Shown here piece after piece: positions 5,722-11,640 of a DNA stretch of 12,320 bases. The notes beneath the pieces were generated by a model, which searched no databases, was not told the origin of the DNA, and saw only the letters and a list, made by a program, of their open reading frames with translations. This stretch comes from Bacteroidales bacterium (GTDB lineage Bacteria > Bacteroidota > Bacteroidia > Bacteroidales > UBA7960), in the NCBI GenBank assembly GCA_003557765.1, contig PWNO01000038.1, positions 1 to 12,320 of the forward strand. Direction: 5' to 3'. How positions within the stretch are numbered: the first letter of the stretch is position 1; the number at the start of each line of letters is the position of its first letter. The position numbers and the translations under genes are program-made.

Positions 5722-6957
5722 CTATACGTCAGGACAATTACTTGATTTGTTGTCTTGCAGCCAGCGTAAAGCCAGATAGGCATAAGCAGCTGCACCACGA
5801 TGAAGCACAGAATCGTCAAACTTTGCTTTGGGGTGATGCTGGGGGAAAGTATAGCCTTTTCCTGCATCGCCAGCGGCAAGGACCAGCATCAGGGATGGCA
5901 CCCGTTCACTGACAAAGGCGAAGTCCTCCGATCCGGACATTTTTTTCCCGGAATCACTGGGCATAATTTTTTCCATTGGCAAGACGCTCTTCTCGTTCAA
6001 TAGTTCAGTCAAGTAGCGTGTTGCTTCGTTAACCAGGGACTTGTCGTTCATTACAGACGGACATCCGTTATAGAACTTCACTGAAGCTTTTGCACGCAGT
6101 GCACTGGCCGTCATCTCACTTATGTCAACTATACGATCCTTAACGAACCCCCTGGTTTCGGGATGGAATGTGCGTAAAGTGCCATGAAGCTCTGCTGTGT
6201 CAGGGATGACATTTGACGTTGTACCTGCCTTAATCATGCCAATAGTTAGTACAGCCCCGTCCCCTGGTTCAAGCTCACGGCTATGGATGGTTTGAAGATT
6301 CAAATGGGTGTGGGCAGCCACATTAATGGGATCAACGCTTTTACTTGGCATAGCTCCATGGCCACCTTTGCCCTGTATGGAAATGGTAAACCAGTCTGAA
6401 GCAGCAGATCCTATACCAGGGTTGGGGACTATAAATGTACCTTCCGGAATGGGCATACCAGTCATAACATGCATCATTAAACCTGCATCGACGTTGGGGT
6501 TCTCCAATAACCCTGCCTCTATCATATCGTGGGCGCCTTCCAAGGTTTCCTCTGCAGGTTGGAACATGAGCTTAATGGTACCTTCGATTTCATCTTCGTT
6601 TTCTTTCAGCAGCTTTGCAGCACCCAACAGCATAGCAGTGTGGAGATCATGGCCACAGGCATGCATGTTCTCTGTGACTGAAGCATAATCCACATCCGCC
6701 TCTTCGGCAAGTGGCAGTGCATCCATGTCAGCTCTCAGCAAGAATACAGGACCAGGCTTTTTGCCTCCAGCCAGCGCCACGATTCCGGATTTACCACATT
6801 CTTCGGGCTGATAGCCGAATTCTGTTAATCGTTCCTTAACATACTGAATCGTCTTGGGCAAATCCATCCCCACCTCGGCATTGCGGTGGAGGTGGCGCCG
6901 GTGGGTCACCAACTCCTCTTGCAAGGCATGCGCCCTGCTAAAAAGTGCATCTTTCAA
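5722..6957 (-). CDS. M20 family amidohydrolase (N-acyl-amino-acid / hippurate hydrolase type)
   Basis: 411 residues. M20D-type metal-dependent amidohydrolases cleave N-acyl or aminoacyl amide bonds (hippurate, N-acetyl-amino acids, indole-acetyl-amino acids), and the features here fit. These are RADMDALPL at 75-83, MHACGHDLHTA at 98-108 with the Cys/His ligands, FQPAEE at 132-137 with the catalytic Glu, the metal-binding His at 163, and SGSEDFAF near 341 followed by QHHP at 373-376. A lid/dimerisation domain spans about 183-295 and contains GKGGHGAMP. The length is typical and all key residues are present. No signal peptide, so cytoplasmic. The start is TTG 6957, chosen because AAGGGGGG precedes it at the right distance. 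It is the first gene of a three-gene operon with the two membrane proteins. The acyl group or substrate cannot be read from sequence. Confidence 0.9.
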   Translation of the reverse strand: MKDALFSRAHALQEELVTHRRHLHRNAEVGMDLPKTIQYVKERLTEFGYQPEECGKSGIVALAGGKKPGPVFLLRADMDALPLAEEADVDYASVTENMHACGHDLHTAMLLGAAKLLKENEDEIEGTIKLMFQPAEETLEGAHDMIEAGLLENPNVDAGLMMHVMTGMPIPEGTFIVPNPGIGSAASDWFTISIQGKGGHGAMPSKSVDPINVAAHTHLNLQTIHSRELEPGDGAVLTIGMIKAGTTSNVIPDTAELHGTLRTFHPETRGFVKDRIVDISEMTASALRAKASVKFYNGCPSVMNDKSLVNEATRYLTELLNEKSVLPMEKIMPSDSGKKMSGSEDFAFVSERVPSLMLVLAAGDAGKGYTFPQHHPKAKFDDSVLHRGAAAYAYLALRWLQDNKSSNCPDV

Positions 6958-6963
6958 CTTAAT

Positions 6964-6971
6964 CCCCCCTT
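6964..6971 (-). promoter_or_regulatory. Ribosome binding site fixing the TTG start of the amidohydrolase
   Basis: On the minus strand AAGGGGGG ends 6 bases before the TTG at 6957. No ATG or GTG in the same frame is equally well placed, so the rare TTG start is preferred. Confidence 0.65.
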
Positions 6972-7025
6972 CGATTTAGCCAGACCTACAATTAAAGAAT
7001 ACTTAAGGAACAGCAACTTAATAGC

Positions 7026-7055
7026 ATTATAGCAGGCCAAATTACTATATGTCAA
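7026..7055 (-). promoter_or_regulatory. Sigma-A promoter for the M20/DUF5058 operon
   Basis: On the minus strand TTGACA (7055-7050) and TATAAT (7031-7026) are both perfect consensus boxes separated by 18 bases. The predicted start, near 7019, gives a leader of about 60 bases before the amidohydrolase TTG. Boxes this strong imply that repression, rather than activation alone, may control the operon. Confidence 0.85.
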
Positions 7056-7100
7056 ACTTTTTTAGACACCTGCTAACATGGCTTGCATAATATCTATTAT

Positions 7101-7129
7101 TTGAGAAGGCATATTATTTATGGTATTCT
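7101..7129 (+). promoter_or_regulatory. Probable promoter of the divergent regulator gene
   Basis: TTGAGA (7101-7106), a 17-base spacer and TATTCT (7124-7129) give an acceptable -35/-10 pair on the plus strand. The leader would be about 60 bases before the regulator ATG at 7199. It faces away from the amidohydrolase promoter, with about 45 bases between the -35 boxes. Confidence 0.5.
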
Positions 7130-7198
7130 TTTTCATACTGGAAAGTATCTATTGTTTATACACGGAAAATAAGGTTTGTTTTTGTTGGGAGTGAGAGT

Positions 7199-8512
7199 AT
7201 GTCAGGTATTGCGTTAATTACCAGCCCCTACTTGAAATCTTTTTATAGGGAAGCCTTAGACAAGTTTTCCCCTGAGCTTAATGTAGATATTTTTGAGTAT
7301 GATAACTTTTCAGGTCTCCCCGATATTTATCGGGAGATTGAATCAGAATACGAGGGCTTTCTTGTTAGTGGACGTTATGTAAGATCTGCAATAGAAAAAC
7401 AAATAACGCTTCGCAAGCCCCTTTTGCATGTGGAAACTGATATTACATCTGTGTGCTTTATAGTTCTTAAAATATTGGCTGCAACCCCCAACGCCAGCCT
7501 TGACAGGGTTGTTTTTGATTTCCTTATTCCCGTTGGCCTTGACGGTTCATTAAACAATATTTGGAGTGCTGAGCGGCAGCAGCGTATAGGGCAAGCCGTG
7601 GATGATTGGTTGGGTTCATGTTCGCTGGAGGATCTGGAACGAAGCACTCGAGTAACAGTTGATCGCCTGGAGGGCTGGTGGCGGGAAAATAAAATTGACC
7701 ACGTTATTAACGCTTTAAGTCACATCACGCCTATGCTGCAGGACCTGGGGGTTCCTTTTACATTTGCTTATCCCAGCCAAGACGAGGTTAAAATGAATGT
7801 ACGCTTGCTCTTATCACTTATCGAAAACAGTCGAATGCGTAGCAATTTGAGTGCTGTAATTTCAATCTCGTCCAACCGCCTGCTCGGAGACAGGCAAGAC
7901 ATGAATCTTGACGCAGTAAAGCTGCAAAAAGCTCTTTTGGATTTCAACCGTGATTATTTCGCAAACTTTTTGCTGTATCGGTCCTATAATGGTTTTCATG
8001 TCTTTACCAGTTTGAGCACGGTTTTACGTATAACTGACAACCTGCGCCATTGTTCACTGCGAAGCTATCTTGCCCGGAATCTTGGCTTTCCTGTATCCAT
8101 CGGTTATGGTATATCCTCTGATTTGGTGGAAGCTAAGTCTCATGCTGATGATGCTGTCCGGAAGGGCAATATGGATGGTTCCTATGTGATAAACGAGCAG
8201 AAGTGCCTGATTGGGCCCTTGGGTTCTAATCACAAACTGCAGGTTGATGTTGCGGATAACTCAAATATGCAAAGGGCTGCTCAGAAGGCAGGACTATCCA
8301 CGTTGACTCTTGGCAAGATACAGTCTCTTGTGGATGTTTTACAGAGCAATCAAATAACCACCACTGATATGTCTGAACGGTTAGGGATGACTAAGCGCAA
8401 TGCAAATCGCATTTTAAAAAAAATGGCTAATGCAGGGTTTGCAGAAGTGTTAGACCAACGGGCAGGTAGTTCCCGGGGGCGCCCGTCAAAGGTTTATGAA
8501 ATTAAGCTCTAG
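7199..8512 (+). CDS. Three-part transcriptional regulator: sensor-like N-terminus, degenerate GGDEF-like middle, C-terminal winged helix
   Basis: 437 residues, ATG preceded by GGGAGTGAG. Residues 1-110 look like an alpha/beta sensor region (GIALITSPYLKSFYREAL, GFLVSGRYVRSAIEK), reminiscent of PrpR-type N-terminal domains. Residues about 200-325 resemble a nucleotide-cyclase fold of the GGDEF type, with strand AVISIS, a helix, then LLYRSYNGFHVFTS where the active-site turn would be. The ending FPVSIGYGISSDLVEAKSHA, then DDAVRKGN, is typical of the family. The GGDEF signature itself is absent, so no cyclase activity is expected. Residues about 372-437 form a winged helix (TTTDMSERLGMTKRNANRIL, then the wing) ending in GRPSKVYEI, as in many MarR/ArsR-like repressors. 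It is transcribed divergently from the amidohydrolase/DUF5058 operon and most likely controls it in response to substrate; this is inferred. Domain limits are approximate. Confidence 0.75.
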   Translation: MSGIALITSPYLKSFYREALDKFSPELNVDIFEYDNFSGLPDIYREIESEYEGFLVSGRYVRSAIEKQITLRKPLLHVETDITSVCFIVLKILAATPNASLDRVVFDFLIPVGLDGSLNNIWSAERQQRIGQAVDDWLGSCSLEDLERSTRVTVDRLEGWWRENKIDHVINALSHITPMLQDLGVPFTFAYPSQDEVKMNVRLLLSLIENSRMRSNLSAVISISSNRLLGDRQDMNLDAVKLQKALLDFNRDYFANFLLYRSYNGFHVFTSLSTVLRITDNLRHCSLRSYLARNLGFPVSIGYGISSDLVEAKSHADDAVRKGNMDGSYVINEQKCLIGPLGSNHKLQVDVADNSNMQRAAQKAGLSTLTLGKIQSLVDVLQSNQITTTDMSERLGMTKRNANRILKKMANAGFAEVLDQRAGSSRGRPSKVYEIKL

Positions 8513-8573
8513 ATTGGGCGGAAGACAATAAATGATTATTTAGCTGGCAAGTTCAACGAAAATTTTCTGGCGG

Positions 8574-8678
8574 CTACCAAGTGATTAAGGAGCGTGTCCC
8601 TCCAATTTTTATCTGAGGGGCCTCTTTCTTATTTTTCTGTCCAGTTAAGTGTAGCCTATCCATACCTTTTCTTACCAT
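8574..8678 (-). CDS. Possible 34-residue basic small protein behind a ribosome-site-hiding hairpin
   Basis: On the minus strand ATG 8678 is preceded by AAAGGGGAG at the normal distance. The frame runs 34 codons to TAG at 8576-8574. The peptide begins MVRKGMDRLHLTGQKNKKEA and is rich in Lys and Arg, with no membrane helix. It has no known family that I recognise. The only reason to take it seriously is the ribosome binding site and its placement in the hairpin described separately. A chance ORF of this length is common, and it overlaps the likely 3' end of the regulator transcript on the other strand, so confidence is low. Confidence 0.22.
   Translation of the reverse strand: MVRKGMDRLHLTGQKNKKEAPQIKIGGTRSLITW
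8598..8640 (+). terminator. Weak terminator candidate after the regulator gene
   Basis: CCCTC (8598-8602) pairs with GAGGG (8615-8619) across a 12-base loop. It is followed, after a few bases, by the T-rich CTCTTTCTTATTTTT. The stem is short, so efficiency is doubtful, but no better terminator follows the regulator on this strand. Confidence 0.4.
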
Positions 8679-8684
8679 AAGAAA

Positions 8685-8739
8685 CTCCCCTTTGCGCAGT
8701 CCTGAATTTTGTTATTTCAGGTGTTTACTCAAAGGGGAG
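8685..8739 (-). promoter_or_regulatory. Nested hairpin that would sequester a ribosome binding site
   Basis: CTCCCCTTTG (8685-8694) and CAAAGGGGAG (8730-8739) are perfect 10-base complements. Inside them CCTGAA (8701-8706) and TTCAGG (8716-8721) form an inner 6-base stem. In minus-strand RNA the second outer arm contains AAAGGGGAG, a strong Shine-Dalgarno sequence 6 bases before an ATG, and the first arm CTCCCC is its exact antidote. A third small inverted repeat, TTTCTTA-CCA-TAAGAAA (8668-8684), directly abuts the hairpin. Confidence 0.45.
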
Positions 8740-9060
8740 CATATCAATAGCTTGCAAGGTTTTTGCTTTGCCTGCAGGGCCCAGTGTTGACGTCCATTTT
8801 TGATTACGACAGATTCGAATAACAGTAAGCTTTCATGAGGATTCTTCTGGCAACACTCACGCCTCCACTTGCGGAGCTTTAGAAGGGGATTGTTATATGC
8901 CAGCAGCTGTTTTTCCTGATTGCATTTATTGTCCTTCATACACTGCTTAGCATCATGCGTCTTTATTTCCGCTTTAACACCGGAGATATCGGTAGCAGCC
9001 CATCCAGCAAGTGGAAGGTGAAAAGCGGTTGATGTCTGAGTAAATTCAGGCCTATACACA

Positions 9061-9086
9061 ACAGCACCGGGTTCTCACGGTGCTGT
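9061..9086 (-). terminator. Hairpin terminator candidate next to the bPH_4 gene (may act both ways)
   Basis: ACAGCACC (9061-9068) pairs with GGTGCTGT (9079-9086) around a 10-base loop. It begins 13 bases past the stop codon of the bPH_4 gene on the minus strand. The T-rich flank (GTTTGTTTG) is on the plus-strand 3' side, so it would work better for plus-strand transcription. On the minus strand only TTGTGTAT follows. Confidence 0.45.
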
Positions 9087-9099
9087 GTTTGTTTGATGT

Positions 9100-9537
9100 T
9101 TATTTTGCCTGCTGTTCTTCGGAGTCCGGCTCCAGGTTTTCGCACTTGCACAAGAGATCTTCCAGAAACTCATCCCGGTCTTCCGGTGAGATGAAGGTGG
9201 TGCCGGTTATATATCTCTTGCCATGCTGTTTAATTTCTATCCGCTCCAGCGATAGTGCCATTGAAGCCAGGGGGTTTTTGCTCTTTTTGATGGATTTTAT
9301 TTGTTTGTAAGGTATCTTTTCTACCATGGGGCCGCAACGGCAGTAGAGGTGGTCTTCCTTGATTTCATAATACGTGCCCAGATATATCCACAGCAGCAGC
9401 AAGATAATGGGCAAACCGATGACTATGCCCAGCAGCCACATATTCTGCGGCAGGGCAATAATGCTGACCAAAACTGCCAGCAGGGAAAGCCAAACTGTAA
9501 CTCCAATCCATGTGTCCACTTTCGATTTTACCCGCAT
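9100..9537 (-). CDS. Bacterial PH-domain membrane protein (bPH_4 type)
   Basis: 145 residues from ATG 9537; GAGGTGAT precedes it on the minus strand. Two membrane helices (about residues 11-29 and 33-53) form a hairpin. They lead into a domain starting YYEIKEDHLYCRCGPMVEKI and continuing IPYKQIKSIKKSKNPLASMA, then SLERIEIKQHGKRYITG and SPEDRDEFLEDLL. This is the known bPH_4 pattern: a strand-rich pleckstrin-homology-like domain with I-x-Y-x-x-I-x-S-I-x-x-S-x-N-P and the S-L-x-R-I-E-I strand, ending in a helix with P-x-x-x-x-x-F. The function of the family is not established; membrane-associated scaffolding is the usual guess. The C-terminus is acidic (EPDSEEQQAK). It has a promoter-sized gap upstream and stands alone. 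Confidence 0.85.
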   Translation of the reverse strand: MRVKSKVDTWIGVTVWLSLLAVLVSIIALPQNMWLLGIVIGLPIILLLLWIYLGTYYEIKEDHLYCRCGPMVEKIPYKQIKSIKKSKNPLASMALSLERIEIKQHGKRYITGTTFISPEDRDEFLEDLLCKCENLEPDSEEQQAK

Positions 9538-9571
9538 ATTATCACCTCACAGCAAAAGTATACACCGGGTA

Positions 9572-9608
9572 AGGCAGAATAACAACAACCCCCTTGTCGG
9601 GGGCTGTT
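9572..9608 (-). terminator. Rho-independent terminator of the M24 peptidase gene
   Basis: AACAACCCCC (9584-9593) pairs with GGGGGCTGTT (9599-9608) with one internal mismatch and a 5-base loop. Read on the minus strand, the G-rich arm is followed by the T-rich GTTGTTATTCTG. It lies about 50 bases past the M24 gene stop. Confidence 0.75.
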
Positions 9609-9659
9609 AGAGTCCTGGACCTGGAGCGGTTGCAGTCCCTGGCGGAATAATGTCAGGGA

Positions 9660-10910
9660 TTATGGTGAGGGGATGAGGATAAGGTCCTGTTGGGGCGGAA
9701 TCAGGTATCTGGCTCCCTCGGGGGTTACGACCGCCATCTCTTCCACAGAGATGAGCCTTTGGCCGCTGCCATAGTTTCGCTCTTCCTGCCAACAAAAGAA
9801 TCCGTCAAAGGCGAAGGTCTGCCCAACCCGCAGCTGTCGCAATGCATCAGCAGGGGGTTGTTGCCGTTGCCCGCCGCTGAGGGCGGGTCCGATGTCGTGG
9901 GCCCAGTAACCCACCGGGTGGCCTGTGCCCCACATAACCGGCAGCGAACCTGCTTCTTCCATCCAGTGCCGTTGGGCCAGGTCAACGTCTACACCCCGGA
10001 CGCCGGGTTTCATGGCCGCCAGGGCTTTGCGCTGGCCGCTGACCGCCTTTTGCCATTTGTCCAGTGCCGCTGCAGGCGGTTTTGTCTCGCCGGGAGCCAG
10101 CACATAGGCGAAGCGCTGGTAGTCGGTGCACCAGGTGTCATAGACTTTAACTCCGAAATCTGTCTGGATAAAATCTCCGGGCTCTATGATTTTGTCTGTG
10201 GGGCCGGCGTGGCCCCGGGGGAATCCCGAGTTGACGCTGGGGTTGTGGCTGGGTGCCCAGGCATAGCCCAGGTTCAGCTCTTCAACCTTTTTTTGAATGA
10301 ATTGGGCAACATCCCTGTCCCTGGTTTTACCCGGGACTATTGTTTTGTACGCTTCCAGCTGTATCTGTACCGTCAATTCTCCGGCTTTAGCCATGATGTC
10401 CACTTCTTCCGGCAGTTTGACCGACAGCCATTCTGAAACCAAGTCATCGGCAGACACAAGGCGGGCGCTTAAATCCGGCCCCAGGGCCTGTTCCAGCTGT
10501 TGACGCTGATTCCAGGACAAACCGTCGGCAACGGCCCGGTGGGAGCAGTTTACGGCGATTCTCTGTGGATTAAGCTGTTGCAGGTGTTGCGCCAAATCCG
10601 ACCAGACCTGCCCCGGTTGTTCCATTACAACCACATGGTCATGCAGGCCCAGTTCCTTAAGCCCCACAGCTTCGCCCCAGGGGCAAAACACAGTGGAACG
10701 GACATCGTCATTCTGCAGCTGGAACAAAAAGGCGGCAGTGGCCCCGGCATTTTCGCCGCCGATGTGAGCGGCCAGGGGATCGTTGGCATTTTCCCGGCAC
10801 AGTATAAGCCAGGCATCAACTCCTGCCAGTTTCATGGCCGGGGGCAAGAGCGTATCTATGCGTTTTTTGCGAATCTCCGGCCAGGGATTTTCTCCGGTAA
10901 AAAGTTCCAT
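9660..10910 (-). CDS. M24 family metallopeptidase (aminopeptidase P-like), divergent
   Basis: 416 residues from ATG 10910. Aminopeptidase P-type M24 enzymes remove N-terminal residues before proline using two metal ions, and the two-domain plan is visible. An N-terminal creatinase-like domain occupies about residues 1-165 (VDAWLILCRENANDPLAAHI). The pita-bread domain follows, with EAYKTIVPGKTRDRDVAQFI, then QTDFGVKVYDTWCTDYQRF (D251, D263), GTGHPVGYWAHDIGP (H331, H338), FAFDGFF (D369) and SVEEMAVV (E390). Two features are odd: the first two aspartates are one residue further apart than usual, and the Glu of the usual TIEPG motif is Asp. The fold and other ligands are kept, so an active but unusual specificity, or a variant subfamily, is likely. 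No signal peptide. The gene is visibly more GC-rich than the region before it. A TTG-less upstream extension to 10964 exists but lacks a ribosome binding site. Confidence 0.85.
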   Translation of the reverse strand: MELFTGENPWPEIRKKRIDTLLPPAMKLAGVDAWLILCRENANDPLAAHIGGENAGATAAFLFQLQNDDVRSTVFCPWGEAVGLKELGLHDHVVVMEQPGQVWSDLAQHLQQLNPQRIAVNCSHRAVADGLSWNQRQQLEQALGPDLSARLVSADDLVSEWLSVKLPEEVDIMAKAGELTVQIQLEAYKTIVPGKTRDRDVAQFIQKKVEELNLGYAWAPSHNPSVNSGFPRGHAGPTDKIIEPGDFIQTDFGVKVYDTWCTDYQRFAYVLAPGETKPPAAALDKWQKAVSGQRKALAAMKPGVRGVDVDLAQRHWMEEAGSLPVMWGTGHPVGYWAHDIGPALSGGQRQQPPADALRQLRVGQTFAFDGFFCWQEERNYGSGQRLISVEEMAVVTPEGARYLIPPQQDLILIPSP

Positions 10911-10916
10911 TTCATC

Positions 10917-10923
10917 GCCTCCC
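10917..10923 (-). promoter_or_regulatory. Ribosome binding site fixing the M24 start at 10910
   Basis: GGGAGGC on the minus strand ends 6 bases before ATG 10910. The same frame is open 18 codons further upstream, to 10964, but those codons have no ribosome binding site and encode a poorly plausible N-terminus. The family's N-terminal strand begins only after the internal ATG. Confidence 0.7.
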
Positions 10924-11056
10924 AGACAATTGTCTCGGAAGCGGCGGTTTATGTCAAATCTCAACCCCTGCTCCAGCAGGATATGTGGCCTTGGTGTAGA
11001 ATAAAAATAGAAACAATAAATTTCAGCTTTTAAAGTAAAGGAAGAGGGGTGCCTGT

Positions 11057-11482
11057 ATGAGAAGCGTGATAATGATACTGCTGCTGGCGTCTATGATGGT
11101 GTTTATGGCCTGTGACCTTGAGAGTTCCTTTGAAATTGTTGGGTGCAACTTTGCCTCCAACGGCGGAGAGCGCTCGGCAACACTGGTGACCGGCAAAGAC
11201 TTTGACCAGGAAAATGTGACGATTAATTCTCAGACCAGCACTTTTGACTTGAACGAGGAATTTTACTTCTTGTTTAAAAACAACAAGCCCTTTGAATCAA
11301 CTGGTGTTACCTTGAATGTGTATGATGAAAGTAACGAGGTGATTTTTGACCACACCTATGAAGTGGAGGCAGAATGGGACTGGGTGTCGGATACCCTGTG
11401 GTCTTCTACGCCCGGGACTTTCAGGTTGGAAATTGTCATCGGTGGTGAAGTGCGGGCATCGACCGAGGTCACTGTCCGCTAA
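11057..11482 (+). CDS. Putative secreted lipoprotein with Ig-like beta domain
   Basis: 141 residues from ATG 11057; GAAGAGGGG lies upstream. Residues 1-18 (MRSVIMILLLASMMVFMA) are a lipoprotein-type signal with one positive charge, a hydrophobic core and a cysteine at 19. The lipobox is imperfect (FMAC instead of L-x-A/G-C), so lipidation is likely but not certain. The remainder is rich in beta-type alternation and ends with a PGTFRLEIVIGGEVRAST stretch, similar to extracellular Ig-like modules. KPFESTGVTLNVYD and NEVIFDHTYEVEAEWDW fit the same sandwich. There are two cysteines in the mature part at most (C19, C30). The protein should sit on the outer face of the membrane. Specific function unknown. 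A strong terminator follows, and the PepF gene is read in the same direction after it. Confidence 0.75.
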   Translation: MRSVIMILLLASMMVFMACDLESSFEIVGCNFASNGGERSATLVTGKDFDQENVTINSQTSTFDLNEEFYFLFKNNKPFESTGVTLNVYDESNEVIFDHTYEVEAEWDWVSDTLWSSTPGTFRLEIVIGGEVRASTEVTVR

Positions 11483-11519
11483 GCACGGCACAGTTGCTGC
11501 CCACGATTGGAGACAATCT

Positions 11520-11548
11520 GCACCCGGCTTTTGGCCGGGTGCTTTTGT
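11520..11548 (+). terminator. Rho-independent terminator after the lipoprotein gene
   Basis: GCACCCGGC (11520-11528), a TTTTG loop and GCCGGGTGC (11534-11542) form a perfect 9-pair, very GC-rich stem followed by TTTTGT. Confidence 0.92.
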
Positions 11549-11640
11549 AAAGGAAATTACCGATGTGACCGCGAAGTATTAGGGAACAAGTAAGCAGGTG
11601 GCCGCAACAAGGCGGGTCTCTGCTCTAAAGGAGAATGGAA

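Larger units (their letters stand above)
6994..7131. promoter_or_regulatory. Paired GTATTCTTT boxes and central dyad between divergent genes
   Basis: The 9-mer GTATTCTTT occurs at 7123-7131 on the plus strand and again on the minus strand at 6994-7002. Each copy reads in the direction of its own gene. The first overlaps the regulator's -10 box; the second lies just downstream of the predicted amidohydrolase transcription start. Between them, ATAATA-TC-TATTAT (7087-7100) is a perfect 6-base dyad directly before the regulator's -35 box. A further dyad, ATACT-GGAA-AGTAT, lies at 7135-7148. These are candidate operators for the divergent regulator. Confidence 0.35.
8513..9099. other. 587-base stretch without a convincing large gene
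   Basis: It holds a weak terminator-like hairpin after the regulator (8598-8640), a strong nested hairpin (8685-8739) with a possible 34-codon minus-strand ORF beside it, and a terminator-like hairpin next to the bPH_4 gene (9061-9086). A minus-strand frame at 8712-9059 is open for 115 codons, but it has no ribosome binding site, no recognisable motif and an unnatural composition. It may be a decayed gene or mobile-element fragment. No family was recognised in any of the other frames I read. Confidence 0.5.

Noticed and set aside
8712..9059. 115-codon minus-strand open frame
   Set aside because: No ribosome binding site, its GTG start sits beside the hairpin next to the bPH_4 gene, it has an odd composition with scattered Cys/Lys/Gln, its end runs into the nested hairpin, and no motif was recognised. 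It is kept only as a possible decayed gene in the intergenic entry.
9690..10436. Long plus-strand open frame of 248 codons
   Set aside because: It is the antisense shadow of the GC-rich M24 peptidase gene, which has all family motifs on the minus strand.
10928..10956. TTGACA - 17 bases - GACAAT on the minus strand as promoter for the M24 gene
   Set aside because: The predicted transcription start would fall on the ribosome binding site and leave almost no leader; part of the -35 box is in a sequence that could encode the extended N-terminus. Too weak to annotate.
11549..11640. T-box-like segment upstream of pepF (GGTGGCCGC and GGCGGGTC)
   Set aside because: A faint resemblance to T-box sequence only; the specifier stem, the GGGTGG-ACCGCG core and a terminator helix are all missing.
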